A DNA stretch of 56,289 bases from Streptomyces sp. LUP30 (GTDB lineage Bacteria; Actinomycetota; Actinomycetes; Streptomycetales; Streptomycetaceae). Where the stretch lies: contig NZ_MJAJ01000056.1 in the NCBI RefSeq assembly GCF_001746365.1, positions 1-56,289 on the forward strand, in the 5' to 3' direction. Under the pieces are notes generated by a model, which was not told the DNA's origin, did no database searches, and saw only the letters and a list, made by a program, of their open reading frames with translations. Positions 49,204-56,289 of this stretch are shown one piece after another. Position 1 is the first letter of the stretch. The number at the start of each line of letters is the position of its first letter. The position numbers and the translations under genes are program-made.

Positions 49204-49343
49204 CCTCGCAGCCGAGGCCGCGCAGAGGCCCACGCGTCGACGACGACGCACGGGCCCCTGCGCGTACCCCGCACAGGACGACGCGCCTTCGGCACAGCCC
49301 GAAGCCGCGCCCACCGACTCGAGGGCAGTCCGTCCGCCCACGC

Positions 49344-50132
49344 TCACCGAACCCCGCGCTCCCGCTCCTCCACAACGGAGTTGTAGGCGGCGACCAGCGC
49401 CCGCCGAGCCGTCCGCTCCACCGGCCGCAACGCCTCGGAGCGAGCCGCCATCTCCGCGGAGCTGACCGCACCCCCGTGCCCGTTCTCCTGGGCGAGCGAC
49501 ACCAGCAGCTGCACTCGCTGCGCCAGCTCCAGCACCCGCACCGCCCGCGGCGGATACCCCGGCGCCAGCACCTCCCGCCCCTGCTCCGACCGCGCCCGGT
49601 ACGCGTCGATCGCCGCCTCGGCCACCGGCCCCGACCCGGCCACGTCCAGCCGCGACAGCACCGCCGTGGCGTCCCGCAGCGCCTCCGCCAGCTCCCGCTC
49701 CGCCTCGCCCAGCGACGGCACGTCCGCCGGCGGGGCCTCCCGCACCGGCAGGCAGTGCCAGACCACCTCGACGTGCATGTCCCCGGCCGGACCGGCCTCG
49801 GACACCTCGGGCACCAGCCCGTGACCGGCGCCGTGACAGACCACCGCCTCCCGCGCGTCCAGCGCCCGCGCGTTGAACTCCGGCGGCCCGCTCAGCCCCA
49901 GCGGATGGCCCGAGACGGGCAGCGCGAGCCGCAGCCCGGTCACCCCCAGCGCCCGCAGCCGGCCCAGCGCCAGCGTGAGCCCGACGGGCGCGGACTCGCC
50001 CGGCAGCCCTTCCACCCGATGGACGGCGTCCTCCCCGACGATGGCGAGCACGGCGTCGTCCGGCGAGACGAATCCGGCCAACAGGGCATTTCCCCAAGCG
50101 GCAAGGCGACCAGAGCGCGGTTCCGAAAGCAT
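49344..50132 (-). CDS. Conserved protein of unknown function
   Basis: 262 residues, soluble. The N-terminal half alternates strands and helices ('AVLAIVGEDAVHRVEGLP', 'VTGLRLALPVSGHPLGLSG', 'AVVCHGAGHGLVPEVSE', 'MHVEVVWHCLPV'); the C-terminal half is helical ('EAERELAEALRDATAVLSRL'). No catalytic motif is recognised. Homologues seem limited to Streptomyces and relatives. ATG at 50132. Divergent from the ABC ATPase gene. Confidence 0.75.
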   Translation of the reverse strand: MLSEPRSGRLAAWGNALLAGFVSPDDAVLAIVGEDAVHRVEGLPGESAPVGLTLALGRLRALGVTGLRLALPVSGHPLGLSGPPEFNARALDAREAVVCHGAGHGLVPEVSEAGPAGDMHVEVVWHCLPVREAPPADVPSLGEAERELAEALRDATAVLSRLDVAGSGPVAEAAIDAYRARSEQGREVLAPGYPPRAVRVLELAQRVQLLVSLAQENGHGGAVSSAEMAARSEALRPVERTARRALVAAYNSVVEERERGVR

Positions 50133-50284
50133 GCCCCCAGCCTAAGGACCGGACCGATGGAACGGGCCGCCCGACCGGTGGCGTAGATTTTCCCGGAGGG
50201 GCCGCGCCACCCACGCGCGGCGGTCCGAGCCACAGGCGCCCGCGACAACCGACCGGCCACACTGCAAGGGGAGACAACCCGCTC

Positions 50285-51082
50285 ATGAGCGATGTTCTGG
50301 AGCTTCAGGACGTAACCGTGGTCCGTGAGGGCCGGGCTCTCGTGGACCAGGTCTCCTGGTCGGTCAAGGAAGGCGAGCGCTGGGTCATCCTCGGTCCCAA
50401 CGGGGCCGGCAAGACGACCCTCCTGAACATCGCGTCCACCTACCTCTTCCCGAGCTCCGGCGACGTCTCCGTCCTCGGCGAGCCCCTCGGCAAGCCCGGC
50501 ACCGACGTCTTCGAGCTGCGCCCGCGCGTGGGCATGGCCGGCATCGCCCTCGCCGACAAGCTCCCCAAGCGCCAGACCGTCCTGCAGACCGTGCTGACCG
50601 CCGCGTACGGCATGACGGCCGGCTGGCAGGAGGAGTACGAGGACGTCGACGAGCAGCGCGCCCGCGCCTTCCTCGACCGCCTCGGCATGAGCGACTACCT
50701 CGACCGGAAGTTCGGCACCCTCTCCGAGGGCGAGCGCAAGCGGACCCTCATCGCCCGCGCCCTGATGACCGACCCCGAGCTGCTGCTCCTCGACGAGCCG
50801 GCCGCCGGCCTCGACCTCGGCGGCCGCGAGGACCTCGTACGCCGTCTCGGTCGCCTCGCCCGCGACCCCATCGCCCCCTCGATGATCATGGTCACGCACC
50901 ACGTCGAGGAGATCGCTCCCGGCTTCACCCACGTCCTCATGATCCGCCAGGGCAAGGTCCTCGCCGCGGGCCCCGTCGAACTCGAACTCACCTCCCGCAA
51001 CCTCTCCCTCTGCTTCGGCCTCCCGCTCGTCGTGGAACAGGTCGGCGAACGCTGGACCGCCCAGGGCCTGCCCCTGTCCTGA
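50285..51082 (+). CDS. ABC transporter ATP-binding protein (ModF-like)
   Basis: 265 residues, one ATPase domain: Walker A 'GPNGAGKTT' near 38-46, 'LSEGERKRTLIARAL' as the signature (SEGE instead of SGGQ), Walker B 'LLLLDEPAAGLD', switch 'VTHHVEEI'. No permease gene is adjacent. The pattern resembles ModF-like and other stand-alone ATPases. The next gene (NfeD) is 59 bases downstream on the same strand. Confidence 0.85.
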   Translation: MSDVLELQDVTVVREGRALVDQVSWSVKEGERWVILGPNGAGKTTLLNIASTYLFPSSGDVSVLGEPLGKPGTDVFELRPRVGMAGIALADKLPKRQTVLQTVLTAAYGMTAGWQEEYEDVDEQRARAFLDRLGMSDYLDRKFGTLSEGERKRTLIARALMTDPELLLLDEPAAGLDLGGREDLVRRLGRLARDPIAPSMIMVTHHVEEIAPGFTHVLMIRQGKVLAAGPVELELTSRNLSLCFGLPLVVEQVGERWTAQGLPLS

Positions 51083-51141
51083 CCCCGTGCCGCCCCCCTC
51101 GCGCCCTGTCCGCGACGGGACCCCGGCCCTACCATGACCCT

Positions 51142-51573
51142 GTGAACGACATCGACGCGTGGGTGTGGTGGCTGGTCGGTGCGGCAGCGCTCGGTATCCC
51201 GCTCGTGGTGACCGCGATGCCCGAGTTCGGCATGCTCGCGGTCGGCGCCGTGGCCGCCGCAGTCGCCGCGGGGCTCGGCCTGGGCGTCGTCGCCCAAGTG
51301 CTCGTCTTCATCGTCGTCTCGGTCGCGCTGATCGCCGTCGTCCGTCCCATCGCGACCCGGCACAGCAGGCAGCGCCCCCAACTCGCGACCGGCATCGACG
51401 CGTTGAAGGGCAAGCAGGCCGTCGTCCTGGAACGCGTCGACGGCGCGGGCGGACGCATCAAGCTCGCCGGAGAGATCTGGTCGGCGCGTTCACTCGACGG
51501 CGACCGCGCCTACGACGTCGGGCAGCAGGTCGACGTCGTGGACATCGAGGGGGCCACGGCGATCGTCATCTGA
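51142..51573 (+). CDS. NfeD family membrane protein
   Basis: 143 residues. Two to three membrane helices ('WWLVGAAALGIPLVVTAM', 'VLVFIVVSVALIAVV') followed by an OB-fold domain with 'GKQAVVLERVDGAGGRIKLAGEIWSAR'-type strands (about 88-143). NfeD proteins work with SPFH/flotillin proteins, and such a gene follows directly. It lacks the ClpP-like protease part found in long NfeD forms. GTG start. Confidence 0.9.
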   Translation: MNDIDAWVWWLVGAAALGIPLVVTAMPEFGMLAVGAVAAAVAAGLGLGVVAQVLVFIVVSVALIAVVRPIATRHSRQRPQLATGIDALKGKQAVVLERVDGAGGRIKLAGEIWSARSLDGDRAYDVGQQVDVVDIEGATAIVI

Positions 51574-51715
51574 CCTTGCCCAACTCCCGCACGACGTAAG
51601 TCGACCGAACACCTCGCGAGCCGCACGACGGTCTGTCAGACTCGACCAGCAAGATCTTCAACAGGCATAAGATCTTCCGAAACGCCGAGGCGGAGAAGGG
51701 TAGGGGGATCCGACG

Positions 51716-52681
51716 ATGGAACCGGTCATCATCGTCCTGATCATTCTGGTGGTGTTGGTCTTCATCGCCCTGATCAAGACGATCCAAGTCATCCCGCAGG
51801 CCAGCGCCGCCATCGTGGAGCGCTTCGGGCGCTACACGCGCACGCTGAACGCCGGCCTCAACATCGTCGTCCCGTTCATCGACACCATCCGCAACCGCAT
51901 CGACCTGCGCGAACAGGTCGTGCCCTTCCCGCCCCAGCCGGTGATCACCCAGGACAACCTGGTCGTCAACATCGACACGGTCATCTACTACCAGGTGACC
52001 GACGCCCGGGCCGCCACCTACGAGGTCGCCAGCTACATCCAGGCGATCGAGCAGCTCACCGTCACCACCCTGCGCAACATCATCGGCGGCATGGACCTGG
52101 AGCGGACCCTCACCTCCCGCGAGGAGATCAACGCGGCCCTGCGCGGCGTCCTCGACGAGGCCACCGGCAAGTGGGGCATCCGCGTCAACCGCGTCGAGCT
52201 CAAGGCGATCGAACCGCCCACCTCCATCCAGGACTCGATGGAGAAGCAGATGCGCGCCGACCGTGACAAGCGCGCCGCCATCCTCACCGCCGAGGGCACG
52301 CGCCAGGCCGCCATCCTCACCGCCGAGGGCGAGAAGCAGTCCCAGATCCTGCGCGCCGAGGGCGAGGCCAAGGCGGCCGCCCTGCGCGCCGAGGGCGAGG
52401 CCCAGGCCGTGCGCACGGTCTTCGAGGCCATCCACGCCGGCGACCCCGACCAGAAGCTCCTGTCCTACCAGTACCTCCAGATGCTCCCGAAGATCGCCGA
52501 GGGCGACGCCAACAAACTCTGGATCGTCCCCAGCGAGATCGGCGACGCCCTGAAGGGCCTGTCCGGCGCCATGGGCAACTTCGGCCCGTTCGGCGGCGGT
52601 TCGGGCGGCAACAACTCCGGCAACGGAGGCGGCAACGGCGGTGGCGGCAACGAACGCCGCGAGAAGCCGTCCATCGACTGA
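51716..52681 (+). CDS. SPFH/Band 7 domain protein (flotillin-like, stomatin/HflC type)
   Basis: 321 residues. N-terminal helix 'VIIVLIILVVLVFIALI' anchors it; SPFH domain about 22-190 ('IPQASAAIVERFGRYTRTL', 'PFIDTIRNRIDLREQV'); then a helical stretch with repeats of 'ILTAEG/LRAEGEA' (about 190-230) expected to form a coiled coil; the end is Gly/Asn-rich. Forms ring-shaped membrane assemblies in other species. Paired with NfeD directly upstream. Confidence 0.93.
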   Translation: MEPVIIVLIILVVLVFIALIKTIQVIPQASAAIVERFGRYTRTLNAGLNIVVPFIDTIRNRIDLREQVVPFPPQPVITQDNLVVNIDTVIYYQVTDARAATYEVASYIQAIEQLTVTTLRNIIGGMDLERTLTSREEINAALRGVLDEATGKWGIRVNRVELKAIEPPTSIQDSMEKQMRADRDKRAAILTAEGTRQAAILTAEGEKQSQILRAEGEAKAAALRAEGEAQAVRTVFEAIHAGDPDQKLLSYQYLQMLPKIAEGDANKLWIVPSEIGDALKGLSGAMGNFGPFGGGSGGNNSGNGGGNGGGGNERREKPSID

Positions 52682-52709
52682 CCGCCGACGCACCGACCGC
52701 GCAACGCGA

Positions 52710-52744
52710 CCGGGGCCCGCCTTCCCCGAGAAGGCGGGCCCCGG
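52710..52744. terminator. Bidirectional terminator, SPFH / HNH genes
   Basis: Perfect 14-bp stem (52710-52723 with 52731-52744), 7-base loop, between convergent genes. Confidence 0.85.
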
Positions 52745-52761
52745 CCACGTACGGATGCGGA

Positions 52762-53268
52762 CTACGCGGCGTCCAGCGTCAGCCACTCCGGCAGCGCGGC
52801 CAAGTCGTCCTGGCCCAGCGCCAGCAGCATCGCGTCCGCCGGCGTCGGCTCGAAGGGCCGGCGCAGCAAGGGCATCTCCGCCTGCTCCGGAGTCCGGTCC
52901 GCCTTGCGGTGGTTGTCCTCCGCACACGAGGCGACGGTGTTCAGCCACGAGTCCTGACCACCCTGCGCCCTCGGCACCACGTGGTCCACGGTCGTCGCCC
53001 GACGACCGCAGTACGCGCACCGGTGCCGGTCCCTGATCAGCACCCCCCGCCTCGACCACGGAGCTTGTCTTCGGAAGGGCACCCGCACGTACCTGCACAG
53101 CCTGATGACCCGGGGCGCGGGGATGTCGACCTCCGCTCCACGCATCCGCAGTTCGGGGTGGGCCTGCTCGACGACGGCCTTGTCCTGCAGCACCAGAACG
53201 ACGGCTCGGTTCAACGTCACCGTCGACAGCGGCTCGAAGCTCGCGTTCAGCACCAGCGTGTCCCGCAT
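52762..53268 (-). CDS. HNH endonuclease family protein
   Basis: 168 residues. HNH core: 'DRHRCAYCGRRATTVDHVVP' with zinc cysteines 'CAYC', then 'WLNTVASCAEDNHRKADRT' with the closing His. N-terminal half 'VLNASFEPLSTVTLNRAVVL' is the usual start of this stand-alone actinobacterial and cyanobacterial group. Probably a DNA nuclease; role unknown. AGGAGGT precedes the ATG. Confidence 0.93.
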   Translation of the reverse strand: MRDTLVLNASFEPLSTVTLNRAVVLVLQDKAVVEQAHPELRMRGAEVDIPAPRVIRLCRYVRVPFRRQAPWSRRGVLIRDRHRCAYCGRRATTVDHVVPRAQGGQDSWLNTVASCAEDNHRKADRTPEQAEMPLLRRPFEPTPADAMLLALGQDDLAALPEWLTLDAA

Positions 53269-53402
53269 ACCAGCCCACCTCCTGTGTGCACCGGCCCACC
53301 CCCTGGCGGGCTGGGATCAACTCTGGCCGGGCACGCCGAGATGGACAACGCAATATCTGCTGCTCCACGGGAGGTGACCCCCGCGACCCCCGGCAACAAA
53401 AA

Positions 53403-53440
53403 TGCCCGCCTCTGATCACTTCCAAGACCAGAGGCGGGCA
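53403..53440 (-). terminator. Terminator after the YbhB gene
   Basis: 12-bp perfect stem (53403-53414 with 53429-53440), 14-base loop, followed on the minus strand by TTTTT. The most canonical U-run terminator in the window. Confidence 0.85.
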
Positions 53441-53465
53441 AACGTTCCGTGAACGATGAGCTGAC

Positions 53466-54005
53466 TCATCCCTCCTTGGGATGTTCGTACTCACCGATCA
53501 ACTGCGCGCGGCCGATCGCATGGAAGCGCAGGTTGAACCCGACGACGGCCGGCGAGGCGTCGGCGTCCGGGCCGAGCTTCTCCTGGTCCACCGCGTAGAC
53601 CGTGAACACATACCGGTGCGGTCCGTCCCCCGGCGGCGGTGCGGCCCCGCCGAAGTCCTTGCTGCCGTAGTCGTTGCGCGCGTGCACGGCGCCCTCCGGC
53701 AGCCCCTCGAACCCCTTGCTGCCCGCACCCGCGGGCAGCTCGGTCACCGAGGCGGGGATGTCGAACAGGACCCAGTGCCAGAACCCGCTGCCCGTGGGGG
53801 CGTCGGGGTCGTAGCAGGTCACGGCGAAGCTCTTGGTCCCGGCCGGGAAGCCCTCCCAGCGCAGGTGCGGCGAGGTGTTCCCCGCGGACTGGACCTGTGC
53901 GTCCTCGAGGACCGCCCCTTCCTTCACGTTCTCGCTCGTGACCGTGAACGACGGCACCGGCGGATGGAAATCGTGGGGCAGCGGCCGCCTCTTCAGCTCG
54001 GTCAC
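53466..54005 (-). CDS. YbhB/YbcL family Raf-kinase-inhibitor-like protein
   Basis: 179 residues, PEBP fold: 'SPHLRWEGFPAGTKSFAVTC', 'YDPDAPTGSGFWHWVLFDIP' (the anion-pocket motif DPDAP and H) and 'GPHRYVFTVYAVD'. Bacterial members bind phosphorylated or anionic ligands; their cellular roles are mostly open. No signal peptide. GTG start with AGGAGGT upstream. Confidence 0.92.
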   Translation of the reverse strand: MTELKRRPLPHDFHPPVPSFTVTSENVKEGAVLEDAQVQSAGNTSPHLRWEGFPAGTKSFAVTCYDPDAPTGSGFWHWVLFDIPASVTELPAGAGSKGFEGLPEGAVHARNDYGSKDFGGAAPPPGDGPHRYVFTVYAVDQEKLGPDADASPAVVGFNLRFHAIGRAQLIGEYEHPKEG

Positions 54006-54106
54006 CTCGACACCTCCTGATAGATCGGAAAGGCATTCCCTTCGGAGCCTACGACCTCCGTACCCCGCACGGGCCCGAGCACGGCCCGAGCGAGCCGAGT
54101 ACAGCG

Positions 54107-54146
54107 CGGAGGGCCCGGAACGCCGTACGGCACTCCGGGCCCTCCG
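54107..54146 (-). terminator. Terminator after the Spo0M-like gene
   Basis: Perfect 13-bp stem (54107-54119 with 54134-54146); the loop contains its own GCC-GTAC-GGC pairing. Confidence 0.75.
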
Positions 54147-54182
54147 TCCGTACCGTCCTGCTCCGGGAGCGTCCGGAACGTC

Positions 54183-54965
54183 CTAGAACCAGTTGCGCTT
54201 GCTGCCGACCTCGGACAGCCACTGGTTCAGGTACGCCGGCCAGTCGGTGCCCTGGTAGTCGTTCAGGCCCACCTGGAACGAGCGGAAGGTGTCACTGCCC
54301 TCGCTGAACAGACCGGGCTTCTTGTCCATCTCCAGTACGACGTCCATCGCGTACTCGTCGGCGACGAAGCTCAGCTCGACCTGGTTCAGCCCCCGGTACT
54401 GCGACGGCGGGAAGAACTCGATCTCCTGGTAGAACGGCAGCTTCTGCCGCGTGCCCCGGATGTGCCCGCGCTCCAGGTCCGCGTTCTTGAAGCGGAAGCC
54501 CAGCTGGATGAAGGCGTCCAGAATGGCCTTCTGCGCCGGCAGCGGATGCACGTTGACCGCGTCCAGGTCACCGGAGTCCACGGCTCGCGCGATCTCCAGC
54601 TCCGTGGTCACGCCGACGTTCATCCCGCGCAACGCCTGCCCGTCGATCATCGTGACCGGCGTCTCCCACGGGATCTCCAGCCCGAACGGCACCGCGTGCA
54701 CGGCACCCGCCTGGAGCTCGAAGGCGCCCCCGAGGCGCTGCTTCGTGAACTCGATGTCCTGCTTGTACTCCTGGTCGCCGCTCTCGACCTCGACCTTGGC
54801 CTGCAGCCCGACCGACAGCCCCTCGATCTGCTGGTTGACGGACCCGCCCTGGATCCGCACCTCGCCCTGGACGACACCGCCCGGAACGACGTTGACCTCG
54901 GTCAGCACCGTCTCGACCGAAGCCCCGCCGGCCCCCAGACTCGCGAGCAGCTTCTTGAACGCCAT
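54183..54965 (-). CDS. Spo0M-like sporulation-control protein
   Basis: 260 residues, arrestin-like beta sandwich typical of Spo0M: 'ASVETVLTEVNVVPGGVVQG', 'IQGGSVNQQIEGLSVGLQAK', 'VPFGLEIPWETPVTMIDGQA'. In Bacillus subtilis Spo0M influences sporulation and cell shape through unknown contacts; in Streptomyces the role is not known. ATG at 54965 with AGAGGGAGA upstream. Confidence 0.9.
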   Translation of the reverse strand: MAFKKLLASLGAGGASVETVLTEVNVVPGGVVQGEVRIQGGSVNQQIEGLSVGLQAKVEVESGDQEYKQDIEFTKQRLGGAFELQAGAVHAVPFGLEIPWETPVTMIDGQALRGMNVGVTTELEIARAVDSGDLDAVNVHPLPAQKAILDAFIQLGFRFKNADLERGHIRGTRQKLPFYQEIEFFPPSQYRGLNQVELSFVADEYAMDVVLEMDKKPGLFSEGSDTFRSFQVGLNDYQGTDWPAYLNQWLSEVGSKRNWF

Positions 54966-55118
54966 GATTCTCCCTCTACGACCTTCTTCGGACGGGATCC
55001 CTCGATCCCTACAAACGCGATCCCGACGTGGCCGGTTCCGCCGCCCCACACCCTGACAAGTCGACCGCCCCGCTGACCACCCCGACGCACCCACGGGTCT
55101 GCACTACGCTCGGAGGGC

Positions 55119-55760
55119 ATGATCGCGACCACCGACCGTACGCCGCTGCCCAGGACCTTCTTCGACCGCCCCGTCCTGGAGGTGGCCCCGGATCTCCTCG
55201 GCCGCCTGCTCGTCCGTGCGACTCCCGACGGCCCGATCACCTTGCGCGTCACCGAAGTCGAGGCGTACGACGGCGGGAACGACCCCGGCTCCCATGCGTA
55301 TCGCGGTCCCACGGCCCGCAACGGCGTGATGTTCGGCCCGCCGGGGCACGTGTACGTCTACTTCACCTACGGCATGTGGCACTGCATGAACCTCGTCTGC
55401 GGTCCGGAGGGCGTCGCGAGCGCCGTCCTGCTCCGCGCAGGCGAGATCGTCGACGGCGCGGAGCACGCGCGCAAACGCCGGCTCTCGGCCCGACACGACA
55501 GAGAACTGGCCAAAGGCCCCGCCCGCCTGGCCACCGCCCTGGACGTGGACCGGGCCCTCGACGGCACGGACGCCTGCGCTGCGGGGGACACCCCGCTACG
55601 GGTCCTGACGGGCACCGCGGTCCCCTCCGACCAGGTACGCAACGGTCCGCGTACCGGGGTGTCGGGCGACGGAGCCGTCCACCCCTGGCGGTACTGGGTC
55701 GCTGACGATCCGACAGTGAGCCCCTATCGGGCCCACGTCCCCCGGCGCCGCCGAAGTTGA
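55119..55760 (+). CDS. mpg: DNA-3-methyladenine glycosylase (Mpg/AAG family)
   Basis: 213 residues. Catalytic Glu48 in 'EVEAY' with Tyr50; 'GNDPGSHAYRGPTARN' and 'VYFTYGMWHCMNLV' are the DNA-binding pocket of AAG-type glycosylases; 'AKGPARLATAL' follows. Removes alkylated purines from DNA in base excision repair. The stop codon (55758-55760) lies inside the -35 box of the promoter that leads to the rRNA operon. Confidence 0.93.
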   Translation: MIATTDRTPLPRTFFDRPVLEVAPDLLGRLLVRATPDGPITLRVTEVEAYDGGNDPGSHAYRGPTARNGVMFGPPGHVYVYFTYGMWHCMNLVCGPEGVASAVLLRAGEIVDGAEHARKRRLSARHDRELAKGPARLATALDVDRALDGTDACAAGDTPLRVLTGTAVPSDQVRNGPRTGVSGDGAVHPWRYWVADDPTVSPYRAHVPRRRRS

Positions 55761-55785
55761 CTCCCTCATGGACGGCGCGTAACGT
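55757..55785 (+). promoter_or_regulatory. Promoter leading into the rRNA operon, overlapping the mpg stop
   Basis: TTGACT (55757-55762), 17-base spacer, TAACGT (55780-55785). The best -35/-10 pair in the window. Transcription should start near 55792. Confidence 0.8.
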
Positions 55786-56289
55786 AGCCCGAGCCGCTTG
55801 AACCGGGTACGGCGTTCGCCTGCAGCCGGAAGCGGCCACCCACTACCTACGATCCCCCTCAGCGGGAGTGAATTCGGCGTGCCTGCATGCCTGAATTCCC
55901 AGCCCGCGGAACTCGATTATGAGTTGCGGAGGGAATCGGCTAACGTAGTGAATGTCGAAAGGCCGACGGGCGAAAGTCCGAAAGCCCAAGGCAATCCCGC
56001 CGACAGGGAATCGGATCGAGAAAAAGATCTGATAGAGTCGGAAACGCAAGAACGAAGGGAAGCGCCCGGAGGAAAGCCCGAGAAGTTCGGGTGAGTACAA
56101 AGGAAGCGTCCGTTCCTTGAGAACTCAACAGCGTGCCAAAAATCAACGCCAGATATGTTGATACCCCGTCCCCGGCCGTGAAAGCCGAGGATGAGGTTCC
56201 TTTGAAGTAAACACAGCGAGGACGCTGTGAACGGCCGGGCTTATTCCGCCTGGCTGTTCCGCTCTCGTGTGTGCGATCCCGATTACGGG
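55761..56289 (+). other. rRNA operon leader, cut off just before 16S rRNA
   Basis: 529 bases without a real protein gene. It holds the promoter elements, TTGAGAACTCAA at 56117-56128 (the boxA/antitermination-type element of actinobacterial rRNA leaders), and the final stretch ending GATCCCGATTACGGG, which in Streptomyces stands a few tens of bases before the 16S 5' end. The 16S gene itself is not in the window. Confidence 0.8.
55941..56038 (+). promoter_or_regulatory. Further rRNA promoter elements
   Basis: A second TAACGT with the same flank (TAACGTAG) lies at 55941-55948, with a poor -35 (TTATGA) 18 bases upstream. TAGAGT at 56033-56038 is a third -10-like box. Streptomyces rRNA operons have several tandem promoters, so this fits, but each is weaker by sequence than the one at 55757. 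Confidence 0.5.

Noticed and set aside
55801..56094. 98-codon open frame in the rRNA leader
   Set aside because: Lies within the leader and promoter region of the rRNA operon, has no ribosome-binding site, unusual codon use and no recognisable domain.
1..56289. Biosynthetic gene cluster, prophage, CRISPR or toxin-antitoxin locus
   Set aside because: No NRPS/PKS/terpene core enzyme, integrase, transposase, spaced repeats or toxin family was found; gene content is core-chromosomal.

Overview
The window looks like one complete draft-assembly contig from a Streptomyces chromosome core. Evidence: very high G+C with G/C-biased third codon positions, GTG and TTG starts, two chaplin genes, a streptophobe-family gene, an SGM_5486-family small protein, and FabG/FabI, SerB, TyrS and SPFH/NfeD housekeeping genes of actinobacterial type. 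The right end stops inside the leader of an rRNA operon, just before the expected 16S 5' end. The left end starts exactly at the outer base of a perfect 18-bp inverted repeat. Both are typical places for short-read assemblies to break. No phage, IS element, CRISPR array or tRNA was seen.

Layout. 1-2336: tail of an alpha/beta hydrolase, a conserved Streptomyces protein of unknown function and a VOC protein. 2544-5704: an ABC-F ATPase preceded by a seven-codon leader ORF and a hairpin, then a small HTH protein and an enoyl-CoA hydratase-like protein; the same trio occurs in mycobacteria (Rv1473, Rv1473A, Rv1472). 5730-8893: an envelope-stress module (Asp23/Gls24, DUF2273-like peptide, degenerate Asp23 paralogue, DUF6286, AmaP-like anchor) with a divergent 'P10 family' gene. 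8963-14921: atypical SDR, GH15 glycosidase, SURF1, zinc-ribbon protein, DEDDh exonuclease-BRCT fusion, VIT transporter. 15055-20250: sterol desaturase-like, YhhN, Zn-alcohol dehydrogenase, CopD, CoA-transferase. 20388-26800: secreted subtilisin, DUF485-ActP acetate uptake operon, MoaA, small conserved proteins, DUF3099, GlsB.

26948-38452: TyrS, the TldD/TldE pair, the fatty-acid genes fabG-fabI, a small secreted protein, a FadR-type GntR regulator divergent from a CynX-like MFS transporter with a clear operator between them, two tiny membrane proteins, SixA and SerB. 38592-44189: streptophobe membrane protein (with a TTA codon and a 9-bp microsatellite), divergent FHA-FHA-ABC transporter, and a lytic transglycosylase with a structured 5' leader. 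44497-49203: QueA-SDR operon, a GAF histidine kinase/NarL response regulator pair and two tandem cysteine-free chaplins. 49344-55760: conserved unknown, ABC ATPase, NfeD, SPFH protein, HNH nuclease, YbhB protein, Spo0M-like protein and 3-methyladenine DNA glycosylase, whose stop codon overlaps a strong promoter reading into the rRNA leader.

The strongest leads for something not fully described are: the leader-peptide/attenuator arrangement on the ABC-F gene; the extended Asp23 module; the two chaplins, whose mature regions differ only at non-synonymous sites; the TTA-containing streptophobe gene opposite an FHA-ABC transporter; the hairpin covering the SURF1 start; and the structured leader of the transglycosylase gene. 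Product names come from motif and family recognition by eye; no database search was run.
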